Assembly: GCF_036322705.1 (NCBI RefSeq)
Contig: NZ_AP027270.1
Span: forward strand, 248,001 to 312,000
Length of the DNA stretch: 64,000 nucleotides
From: Maricaulis maris
GTDB lineage: Bacteria > Pseudomonadota > Alphaproteobacteria > Caulobacterales > Maricaulaceae
Reading direction: 5' to 3'
The position numbers and the translations under genes were made by a program. Position 1 is the stretch's first letter; every line of letters begins with the position of its first letter. The notes beneath the pieces were generated by a model. That model was not told the origin of the DNA, did no database searches, and saw only the letters and a list, made by a program, of their open reading frames with translations. Positions 16,749 through 24,749 of this stretch are shown piece after piece.

Positions 16749-17744
16749 ATGACGATGACGAATGGTCTGGCCCGGGGTGTTCTCGCCCTGGGCCTCCTCT
16801 CCCTCGCTTCCGCTGCCTGTGCAGCCCAGGATGCGGCGGAACAGGATCCCAGCTCTGGCAGCGACTGGCGACTGGTCTGGTCAGACGAGTTTGATGGCGA
16901 TGCCATTGATTCCGCGCGATGGACCCTGGAGCAGGATTGCTGGGGCGGCGGCAATGCCGAGCGGCAATGCTATACGGCGTTCGAGGAGAATGCCCGGATC
17001 GAGGATGGCCATCTTGTCATCGAGGCGCGCCTCGGTGAGGCGCAAGGTCCGGCTCTGCCGGCCCACATGCGCGTCAATGCGACCGAAGAAGAGCGGCGGG
17101 CCACAACCACTCAGCCTTTTACCTCTGCTCGCCTGAACACCCGCGAGAAGGGCGACTGGACCTATGGCCGGATCGAGGTCCGGGCCCGGCTTCCTGAGGG
17201 GCAGGGCACTTGGCCGGCCATCTGGATGCTGCCGACCGATGAGTATTACGGCGGTTGGGCGGCGTCCGGGGAGATCGACATCCTTGAGGCCGTCAATCTC
17301 GGCGAGCCCTGCCGGGAATGCCGCGGTGACGTCGAAAACCGGATTTTCGGGACGCTCCATTATGGCGGCGAATGGCCGGAGAACACGTATCAGAACCGCG
17401 AGACCACGCTTCCGGTCAGCGCCGATGGCGAGCAGGACTTTCATGTCTTTGCTGTCGAGTGGACGCAAGGCCGGATCGAGTGGTTCCTGGACGGCGAGTC
17501 CTACGGCTATCTGACCCAGCGCCGCTGGCGCTCAGCCTCCGAGGCGGCCCGCGGTCGGCCCTATGCCCCGTTCGACCAGCGTTTCCATTTGATCCTCAAT
17601 CTCGCGGTTGGCGGGCATCTGGCCGAGGGCCGGAATGTTGGCGGTGTCCGCGTCGAGGCCTTTCCCCAGCAGTTCCTGATTGATTGGGTGCGGGTTTATG
17701 ATTGCCCGCAGGACTTGGAAACGGCGCAAGCCTGCGCCAACTGA
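16749..17744 (+). CDS. Secreted GH16 endo-beta-1,3-glucanase (laminarinase)
   Basis: 331 residues from ATG 16749, preceded by AGGAGG; the open frame further upstream lies inside the TBDR gene. The signal peptide LALGLLSLASAACAAQ may be a lipoprotein signal (SAAC). The GH16 catalytic motif GEIDILEAVN is present, with nucleophile Glu at about 175, Asp 177 and acid/base Glu 180. Other family segments are WRLVWSDEFDG at the mature N-terminus, TYGRIEVRARLPEGQGTWPAIWMLP, HVFAVEWT and the C-terminal FLIDWVRVYD. This form of the motif (ExDxxE) is that of laminarinase-type members. It would cut laminarin to oligomers for uptake and GH3 trimming. Confidence 0.92.
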   Translation: MTMTNGLARGVLALGLLSLASAACAAQDAAEQDPSSGSDWRLVWSDEFDGDAIDSARWTLEQDCWGGGNAERQCYTAFEENARIEDGHLVIEARLGEAQGPALPAHMRVNATEEERRATTTQPFTSARLNTREKGDWTYGRIEVRARLPEGQGTWPAIWMLPTDEYYGGWAASGEIDILEAVNLGEPCRECRGDVENRIFGTLHYGGEWPENTYQNRETTLPVSADGEQDFHVFAVEWTQGRIEWFLDGESYGYLTQRRWRSASEAARGRPYAPFDQRFHLILNLAVGGHLAEGRNVGGVRVEAFPQQFLIDWVRVYDCPQDLETAQACAN

Positions 17745-17785
17745 CGCTGGTGCCCTGACCGGGCCAGGCGAGACAGGATTGATCC

Positions 17786-19246
17786 ATGAGCGCGACCCAG
17801 TCCCAGACCCGTCCGGAAGACCGCGTATCCTTCGCCCACAGGCTGGCGTACGGCTCCGGCGCCTTCGCCAATAATCTTCTCGCTGGTGCCATCGTCGGGA
17901 TGATCGTGCTCCTTTATGAGGAGCTCGGTGTCAGTCTGATCATGCTCGGGATCATCACCGGCGCGCCGCGCTTCTTTGATGCGCTGACCGACCCGATCGT
18001 CGGCTACATCTCGGACAATTTCAAATCGCGCTGGGGACGCCGCCGCCCGTTCATCTTCGTCGGGGCGATCCTGGTCGGGGTCAGCTTCTTCTTCCTGTGG
18101 CAGTTTCCTGACGGCCAGAGCCCGACCTTCTACTTCTGGTACTATCTGATCGGGTCGCTGATTTTCTTCCTGGCCTATACCATCTTCGCGACGCCCTGGG
18201 TGGCGCTCGGCTATGAGCTGACGCCGGACTACGACCAGCGCACCCTGCTCATGGGCACCCAGAATTTCATTGGGCAGCTCGCCTTCTTCCTGCCGCCCTA
18301 CATGCTGTTCATCGCCAAGCAGTCCGAATGGTTTTCCAATCCGATCGAGGGGGCCCGCTGGGTTGCAACCGGCGTCGCGATCGTGGTGATCATCACCGGT
18401 ATCATCCCGGCGATCTTCCTGAGGGAGCGTTTGGCCGATGTGGCCCTCAAGGAGAGCAAGGCCGAGCATGGAACCTCCGGCGGCTTCATCAGGGAACTTG
18501 GCTATTTCTTCAAGAGTATGGGCCAGGCGCTGAGCTTTATCCCCTTCCTGAAGATATGCCTGGTCACTTTTCTGGTCTTCAACGGCTTCATCCTGATCGC
18601 CTCCTATGGCTATTTCGTACTCAGCTATTACGTCTTCAACGGCGACACGGAAGCAGCTGCCGGGATGGGCGCGCTGGTCGCCACGGTGGGGACCTTCGCG
18701 AACTTCTTCATCGTCGCCTTCGTGACGTTTCTGGCGACCAAGATCGGCCAGCGGCGAACCTTCATCATCGCAATCGGCCTCGCAATACTGGGCTATGCGC
18801 TGAAGACCTTCGCCTACAGTCCCGAACATCCCTGGCTGATCATGCTGCCGGCGCCGCTGATGGCCTTCGGGCTGGGCTCACTCTTCACCCTGATGCCATC
18901 GATGATGGCGGATATTGTCGACCAGGACGAATTGCGGACCGGCCAGCGCCGGGAGGGGATGTTCGCCTCGATCTACTGGTGGGTGGTCAAGCTGGGCCAG
19001 ACGGCGGCCTCGATGGGCGGCGCCTGGCTGCTGGCGAGTACCGGCCTGAATGCCGAGCTGGGCGGCGACCAAACAGAATCGACGCTTCTCCTCCTGCGCG
19101 TCTATGATATCGGCTTGCCGATCCTGCTCTACCTGCTGGCAATTGGCCTGGTGGCCACCATCGACGTGTCCCGTGAAAAGTCTGAGGCCGTCCGTCGTGA
19201 GCTTGAAGCGCGTCGACGCTCGGTTGAACCGGTACCCGCGGAATAA
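17786..19246 (+). CDS. GPH-family (MFS) sugar:cation symporter
   Basis: 486 residues, about 12 TM helices. Diagnostic segments are LAYGSGAFANNLLAGAIVGMI near the N-terminus, DALTDPIVGYISDNFKSRWGRRRPFIFVGA, and MMADIVDQDELRTGQRREGMFASIYWW. It lies between the GH16 and GH3 genes with short gaps, so it probably brings beta-glucosides or gluco-oligosaccharides through the inner membrane. It is related to, but clearly diverged from, the symporter at 5614. A GH3 enzyme following it without an evident signal peptide suggests final hydrolysis in the cytoplasm. Confidence 0.9.
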   Translation: MSATQSQTRPEDRVSFAHRLAYGSGAFANNLLAGAIVGMIVLLYEELGVSLIMLGIITGAPRFFDALTDPIVGYISDNFKSRWGRRRPFIFVGAILVGVSFFFLWQFPDGQSPTFYFWYYLIGSLIFFLAYTIFATPWVALGYELTPDYDQRTLLMGTQNFIGQLAFFLPPYMLFIAKQSEWFSNPIEGARWVATGVAIVVIITGIIPAIFLRERLADVALKESKAEHGTSGGFIRELGYFFKSMGQALSFIPFLKICLVTFLVFNGFILIASYGYFVLSYYVFNGDTEAAAGMGALVATVGTFANFFIVAFVTFLATKIGQRRTFIIAIGLAILGYALKTFAYSPEHPWLIMLPAPLMAFGLGSLFTLMPSMMADIVDQDELRTGQRREGMFASIYWWVVKLGQTAASMGGAWLLASTGLNAELGGDQTESTLLLLRVYDIGLPILLYLLAIGLVATIDVSREKSEAVRRELEARRRSVEPVPAE

Positions 19247-19301
19247 CGTCGCCTCCTAGTCACCGTTGGGCTCGCCCGACGCCGAAAACGAGAGAGCCGT
19301 C

Positions 19302-21533
19302 ATGGCCAAAGCACAGACAATCGAAGCAGGGCACGGCAAGGACGGCGTCGAGGCCCGTATCCGCGACCTGCTGAGCCGGATGTCGATCGAGGAAAAGGTC
19401 GGCCAGCTGAACCAGGTGGAAGGGTCCGCGCATGACGTGGTTCACGCCCTCGGTGCAGACTTACGGGCGGGACAGATCGGTTCGGTGATCAACCAGGTTG
19501 ATCCGGCAACGGTGAATGAGCTGCAGAGAATCGCCCGTGAAGAAAGCCGTTTGGGTATCCCGCTCCTGATCGGTCGCGATGTGATTCATGGCTTCAAGAC
19601 GGTTGCGCCTATTCCGCTTGGCCAGGCCGCAACCTGGAATCCGGACCTAGTCGAAGCCTGCGCGCGGATGGCGGGAGAGGAAGCCGCGGCGGCCGGGGTC
19701 AACTGGACGTTCGCCCCGATGATCGACATTTGCCGCGACCCCCGTTGGGGTCGGATCGCCGAGAGTCTCGGCGAGGACCCGGTTCTGACCAGCATCCTTG
19801 GTGCGGCGATGGTGCGCGGCTTCCAGGGTGAAACGCTGTCCGACCCGACAAGCCTGGCGGCCTGCGCCAAGCATTTCGCGGGTTATGGCGCCTCCGAGGC
19901 CGGTCGCGACTACAACACGACCAACCTGCCCGAGAATGAATTGCGCAATGTGCATTTGCCGCCCTTCCGGGCCGCGGCCGAAGCCGGGGCGGCCTCGCTG
20001 ATGACCTCCTTCAGCGATATTGACGGCATCCCTGCAACCGCCAACACCCTGTTGTTGAGAGACGTGCTGCGCGGTGAGTGGGATTATGACGGCATGGTCG
20101 TCAGCGATTGGGATGCGATCAAGCAGCTCTGCACGCATGGTCTGACCGAAACCGAGTATGAGGCGGCCTATCAGGCGGCAATGGCGGGCGTCGACATGGA
20201 CATGGTGGCAAGTGCCTACCGCAATCACCTCGCAGACCTGATCGCGTGCGGACGGATCGAACTGGCGGTTCTGGACCGGATGGTCGCCAACGTGCTGCGG
20301 ATGAAGTTCAGGCTCGGCCTGTTTGACGGGCGTACGACGGCAGACGCGGAGCCGTCCCGGATGGCCTCGCGCTCACTCGCAAAGCAAGCCGCGCTGCAAA
20401 GCTGTGTTCTGCTCAAGAATGACCATCAAACCTTGCCTTTGGACCCGACGACCCTGACCCGGTTGGCGGTGATCGGACCGCTTGCAGATGATCCCGTGGA
20501 ACAGCTGGGTACATGGATCTTTGACGGTGACCCGGAGCGCAGCGTCACGCCGCTCGCGGCGCTCGAAAGCCTGGCCGCAGACACCGCGCTGAGCCTTCAT
20601 CATGTGCGGGCGCTTGCGACAACCCGCAGCCATGATCAGAGCGGGTTTGATGAGGCTGAAGCGGCAGCTCGCGATGCCGATGCGGTTCTGGTCTTCCTGG
20701 GTGAGGAGGCGATCCTGTCAGGCGAGGCCCATTGCCGGGCCGATATCGACCTGCCCGGAGCCCAGGTCGAACTGGTCAAGCGCCTCAAGGCGACCGGCAA
20801 GCCGGTGATTGCCGTCATTCAGGCCGGGCGGCCGCTGACCCTCGCGAGTGTCCTTGATCACCTCGACGCTCTCCTGTTCGCCTGGCACCCGGGAAGCCTC
20901 GGCGGGGCGGCCATTGCCGACCTGCTGTTCGGACGGGCCTGCCCGTCCGGCAAGCTGCCGGTCAGCTTCCCGAAAATGGTCGGGCAGATCCCGGTCTATT
21001 ACGGCCACAAGAATACCGGGCGTCCGCCTTCGCCGGATACGATCATCCATATCGATGACATCCAGGCCGGCGCGGCGCAGACCTCGCTCGGCATGACCGC
21101 CTTTCACCTCGACGCTGGCTATGAGCCGCTTTTCCGTTTCGGTTTCGGCCTCAGCTATACCAGTTTTGCCTATTCGGGGCTCATCCTGGGTTCCGAGGCC
21201 ATTGCACCCGATGAAACCTTGACGGTTCAGGTCGACGTCACCAATACCGGCGAGGTCGCGGGTGAAGAGGTTGTACAGCTCTACCTGCGTGATCGTTTTG
21301 GCAGCGTGACCCGGCCGGTCCGCGAACTGAAGGCATTTGCCCGCGTGGCCCTGGAGCCGGGCGAGACACGACAGGTCCGCTTCGAGCTCACCGTGGAGGA
21401 TCTCGCCTTCTACAAGCGCAACCAGACCCGCGGCGCCGAGACCGGCGCCTTTGACGTCTGGGTCGGCGGCGACTCCGCCGCTGATCTGCACGCCGAGTTC
21501 GCCCTCACCGAGGATAGCGTGGCTCTGCCCTAG
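19302..21533 (+). CDS. GH3 beta-glucosidase
   Basis: 743 residues from ATG 19302 (GAGAGAG ribosome binding site; an upstream TTG has none). An N-terminal GH3 TIM-barrel carries WTFAPMIDICRDPRWGRIAESLGEDP, a KHFAGYG motif and the nucleophile Asp (about residue 269) in MVVSDWDAI. An alpha/beta sandwich domain with LLKNDHQTLPL and LGEEAILSGEAHCRADIDLPG follows, then a fibronectin-III-like C-terminal domain (TLTVQVDVTNTGEVAGEEVVQLYL). This is the BglX-type architecture. No signal peptide is evident, so it is probably cytoplasmic and converts imported laminari-oligosaccharides to glucose, which glk (57230) could phosphorylate. It is the last gene of the laminarin operon. Confidence 0.92.
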   Translation: MAKAQTIEAGHGKDGVEARIRDLLSRMSIEEKVGQLNQVEGSAHDVVHALGADLRAGQIGSVINQVDPATVNELQRIAREESRLGIPLLIGRDVIHGFKTVAPIPLGQAATWNPDLVEACARMAGEEAAAAGVNWTFAPMIDICRDPRWGRIAESLGEDPVLTSILGAAMVRGFQGETLSDPTSLAACAKHFAGYGASEAGRDYNTTNLPENELRNVHLPPFRAAAEAGAASLMTSFSDIDGIPATANTLLLRDVLRGEWDYDGMVVSDWDAIKQLCTHGLTETEYEAAYQAAMAGVDMDMVASAYRNHLADLIACGRIELAVLDRMVANVLRMKFRLGLFDGRTTADAEPSRMASRSLAKQAALQSCVLLKNDHQTLPLDPTTLTRLAVIGPLADDPVEQLGTWIFDGDPERSVTPLAALESLAADTALSLHHVRALATTRSHDQSGFDEAEAAARDADAVLVFLGEEAILSGEAHCRADIDLPGAQVELVKRLKATGKPVIAVIQAGRPLTLASVLDHLDALLFAWHPGSLGGAAIADLLFGRACPSGKLPVSFPKMVGQIPVYYGHKNTGRPPSPDTIIHIDDIQAGAAQTSLGMTAFHLDAGYEPLFRFGFGLSYTSFAYSGLILGSEAIAPDETLTVQVDVTNTGEVAGEEVVQLYLRDRFGSVTRPVRELKAFARVALEPGETRQVRFELTVEDLAFYKRNQTRGAETGAFDVWVGGDSAADLHAEFALTEDSVALP

Positions 21534-21718
21534 GCTATCCGACACGGCCGGATGATTGGTTGCAAGAACCCGTTGGCCACAGGAATGTGGAACAAGTCGG
21601 TGGGAGCCCGTTCATGCCGGGGAATGTTGCGCAAAGTGGGCTGTCAAAGCCCCCGGCACGGCATTGGGGACGGCCATTCGGGTAACCTGTCAGCGATCGT
21701 TTCCCGGGTCCCGCAGGC

Positions 21719-23263
21719 CTATTCCGTGTCTGCGGTCGATCTGTCATTTTCCCGGGCGGCCAGTGCGTCGGCAATGACGGCATCGACCTGTTCGGCGGCC
21801 AGACCGATATAGGTGGTCGGGTCGAGGAGGTCCTCGATTTGCGTCCGGGTGAGGGCGTTTGTGATGACCGGGTCTCGCAGCGCGACATCGTACAGGCTTT
21901 CGCCGCTGGTGCGGGCCGCGCTCGCCAGGTCCCGCATATGGGCTTCGGCTGTATCGCGGCCGATTTCGGGAGCCAGCGCGAACATGAAGCGCTGCGCCAG
22001 GATCCAGCCGCCCGAGCGGTCGAGGTTTTCGCGCATACGGACCGGGTCAACCTCAAGGCGGCTGATCAAGCGGCGCGATTCCGACAGCATGTCCTCGCTC
22101 GCCATCGAGATCTCTTCGAGAACCTGGTTGGGACGGGAGGTGTTGTCGCGCTCGAACATGTTGATCATGTCGTCGCCGACGATTTCGGCGAGGCGGGGGA
22201 TGATCCGGGACCGCTGGATCAGGGCTTCCGACAGGGACGGATTGTTCTTGTGCGGCATGGTGCTTGAGCCGACCGCGGTGCCGGGACGGCGTTCCGCCAC
22301 TTCAGCGATGTCGGTGGTCTGCAGCAAAAAGACCTCCTGACCGATACGACCCTGGGACCGGCTGATCATGGCCAGGATATTGGCGTATTCGGCGAACACG
22401 TCGCGGGCAGCGTGCCAGTCGTCACGATAGGGCGCCGGCAAACCCAATTGCATCGCGACTCCGCGCTCGACCTCGATCCCCTCAGCGCCGAGACCGAGAT
22501 AGCTCCCGACCGCGCCTTTCATGATCACCGAGCGCTCGATACGGTCGAGCAGGTCGCCAAGCCGGTCGATATGGCGGCGGTTCTCGCCGATCCATCCGCT
22601 GACCTTCTTGCCGAAGGTGATCGGCAGGGCGTGTTGCCCGAGTGTGCGACCCATCATTGGCGTGGTGCGATGAGCCTGCGCCAGCTCGATCATCCCGGTT
22701 TCGAGCTCGCGCAGGTCAGCGATCAGGACCCGTGTGGCCGCGCGCAGCTGGAGCACCCGGGCGCTGTCATAGATGTCGACGGTCGTGGCGCCGTAATGGA
22801 GATAATTCGCGGCATCCGGGCCGAGCCGCCGTCGCCAGACATTCAGCAATGCAACCATGCGGTGGCGGACGATCTGGTACTCCGCGTCTATTTCGGACTG
22901 CGGGATGGAGGCAAGGTTCGCCGTCGCCGAGATTTCATCGGCTGCGCTCTGCGGGATGATGCCCAGTTCGGCCTGGGATCGTGCCAGCGCAGCCTCGATT
23001 TCCAGCACGTAGCTGTTCAGGCCGGCTAGGGAGAAGATGCTTTCAATCGATTGTGTGTCGACCATTGCGGCAGGCTGGGTGACCGGCGTTGACGCCGCAT
23101 CTGTTTCCGGTCCGGCGACCTCGGTCGTGACCGCGCCGCTCGCCTCGGTCATGGCCTGTTCCGACCGCGTATCGTCGGTCTGTGCGCTGGGCTGTTCGGT
23201 GCCGGGCGTACATCCCCAGACCAGGACGCTCAGGGCGACGATCTTGATCTTGAGCGTCTTCAC
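21719..23263 (-). CDS. Exported fumarase/aspartase-superfamily lyase (adenylosuccinate lyase/CMLE-like) with putative lipoprotein signal
   Basis: 514 residues. The superfamily signature GSSTMPHKNNP is intact. Other conserved blocks are HYGATTVDIYDSA and TLGQHALPITFGKKVSGW, so the catalytic regions of an aspartase/fumarase-type tetramer are present. Unlike cytoplasmic relatives it begins KTLKIKIVALSVLVWGCTPGTE, a hydrophobic segment followed by Cys and a roughly 60-residue Ser/Thr/Ala/Pro linker. This suggests a lipoprotein or periplasmic enzyme, although Trp at -2 of the Cys is an unusual lipobox. Its start overlaps the TetR gene by four bases. These lyases usually eliminate fumarate or a related acid from a substituted succinate; no purine or aromatic pathway genes are adjacent. 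Substrate unknown. Confidence 0.8.
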   Translation of the reverse strand: MKTLKIKIVALSVLVWGCTPGTEQPSAQTDDTRSEQAMTEASGAVTTEVAGPETDAASTPVTQPAAMVDTQSIESIFSLAGLNSYVLEIEAALARSQAELGIIPQSAADEISATANLASIPQSEIDAEYQIVRHRMVALLNVWRRRLGPDAANYLHYGATTVDIYDSARVLQLRAATRVLIADLRELETGMIELAQAHRTTPMMGRTLGQHALPITFGKKVSGWIGENRRHIDRLGDLLDRIERSVIMKGAVGSYLGLGAEGIEVERGVAMQLGLPAPYRDDWHAARDVFAEYANILAMISRSQGRIGQEVFLLQTTDIAEVAERRPGTAVGSSTMPHKNNPSLSEALIQRSRIIPRLAEIVGDDMINMFERDNTSRPNQVLEEISMASEDMLSESRRLISRLEVDPVRMRENLDRSGGWILAQRFMFALAPEIGRDTAEAHMRDLASAARTSGESLYDVALRDPVITNALTRTQIEDLLDPTTYIGLAAEQVDAVIADALAARENDRSTADTE

Positions 23264-24603
23264 GACCTCGGCTCCAGGCCCATCATGAGCAGGTGGGTAT
23301 AGTCGATGGTCGCAGTGAGCGGGTCCTCGGAAAGGCGCCAGTCGGTAAAGCTGTTGGCGGCCGCAATCGTGTAGCCGCCATTGATGAAGATGGCATTGGT
23401 CAGGATCTGCTCGACAATGGCGACATCGACCTGCCGGGCTTCGCCATGGCTCATGCCGCTTTCCAGGGCATCACCGAAGCGGCGGGCGATGTTTCTCAGA
23501 CGGGCCGCATGGCGGCGCTGGCGTGCCGCGGGCAGGGCGGAGGCGAGGCTGGGTCGCAGGAGCGGGGTGACGCCGCTGGCCTGCTGGTAGGTGAGGTCCC
23601 TCAAGGCGTGCTCAACGATTTCAAGGCCGGCGTCGGATTGCGCCTCGGCCCTGTCCAGGGCGTCTTCAACATCCGACAGCGATGCTTCCAGGCATTGGTC
23701 GAGCAATTGCTCCTTGTCCGGGAAGTGATAGTAAAATGCGCCGCGGGTCACGCCGAGCGAGGCCGCCACTTCCACCAGGGCCACGCCGCCAAATCCGAGA
23801 TTATTGAAAAACCGGGTCCCGGCGCGGAGGAAGGCCTCCCGTTTCATGCGGTTACGGGCTTCGCGATCAAATATCTGCGGCACTCCGATCTGCGGGCTGC
23901 CCGGTCGGATGGAGAGCGGCGTCCAGGGACCGTTCAGAAGCCCGTGCCGCAACAGGTCGAACAGGCTTGCGCTGGCGTCCTCGATATCGAAATGGCGCTT
24001 GCGGTTGAGCCAGCCGGTCATCAGGTCGAGCAGTCCGATCACGAAGAAGGTTGCGGGCTGCGGACGGCCCAGCTCGATCTTCTCCTCTGCGACCCAGCCG
24101 ACGACCAGCTCGTTGACCCGGGCAACACTGACCGAGAGTCGGGAGGCAATGTCGGTTCGCGCGCTTTCGCCAAGGGCATCGAGATCATTGATGGCAGCCA
24201 GGTGTGGGCGGAGGCCCTGCTTGACCTCGATCAGCTGTCTCGAGAACCGCTGGAAGAGGGCGAGTATCTTGTCCCGGTAGTGACCGTCGCTGGCCATGGC
24301 GAAGGTGACCGCTTCATCGAGGAAATCCGCGGACTGTCCGTAGACCGCGGCAGCGAGGTCCTCCTTGGAGGCGTGATAATAGCCGATGCTGGTCTTGGTC
24401 AGTCCAAGGTCTGCGGCGATGTCCTCGAGCCGCGTCGCGTGGACGCCCTCGGCGTCGAAGCGTTTGGCGGCTGCCGAGAGAAGGGCTGTCTCCTTGTGCC
24501 GCCGCTCCTGCTCCCTTGAGAAGGGCGAGCTGTGATCGGGAAACTTGGGTGTCAAAATAGCCATATTGGTCATTACCAGCTTCGGAACAGCGTGGTCGGT
24601 CAC
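23260..24603 (-). CDS. Tandem (double) TetR-family regulator
   Basis: 447 residues, about twice a normal TetR. The first DNA-binding helix-turn-helix is in roughly residues 40-85 (GVHATRLEDIAADLGLTKTSIGYYHASKEDLA). The second is in the middle of the protein (RTRFFNNLGFGGVALVEVAASLGVTRGAFYYHFPDKEQLL-type block, residues about 255-305). Each is followed by its own ligand-binding helical domain. It is divergent from the TBDR at 24750 and translationally coupled to the exported lyase. It probably controls both directions of this locus. One polypeptide with two operator-reading heads could act as a pseudo-dimer. Confidence 0.88.
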   Translation of the reverse strand: MTDHAVPKLVMTNMAILTPKFPDHSSPFSREQERRHKETALLSAAAKRFDAEGVHATRLEDIAADLGLTKTSIGYYHASKEDLAAAVYGQSADFLDEAVTFAMASDGHYRDKILALFQRFSRQLIEVKQGLRPHLAAINDLDALGESARTDIASRLSVSVARVNELVVGWVAEEKIELGRPQPATFFVIGLLDLMTGWLNRKRHFDIEDASASLFDLLRHGLLNGPWTPLSIRPGSPQIGVPQIFDREARNRMKREAFLRAGTRFFNNLGFGGVALVEVAASLGVTRGAFYYHFPDKEQLLDQCLEASLSDVEDALDRAEAQSDAGLEIVEHALRDLTYQQASGVTPLLRPSLASALPAARQRRHAARLRNIARRFGDALESGMSHGEARQVDVAIVEQILTNAIFINGGYTIAAANSFTDWRLSEDPLTATIDYTHLLMMGLEPRS

Positions 24604-24749
24604 GCTTCGGCGAATGTCATCGCGACTATAACCGCCTGCGCGCTAGTGGCCACATGTCGTATGGAATTTGGACCGAGTGTATGTTTTTTGTTGACACTGT
24701 CCACCCGCGTTGCTCTGGTCGCATCAAATAATGTTACGGGAGGGACAAA

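Noticed and set aside
15020-16954. 644-codon minus-strand open frame under the laminarin TBDR and GH16 genes
   Set aside because: No family motif or plausible start. It mirrors a strong TBDR gene and arises from codon bias in GC-rich DNA.
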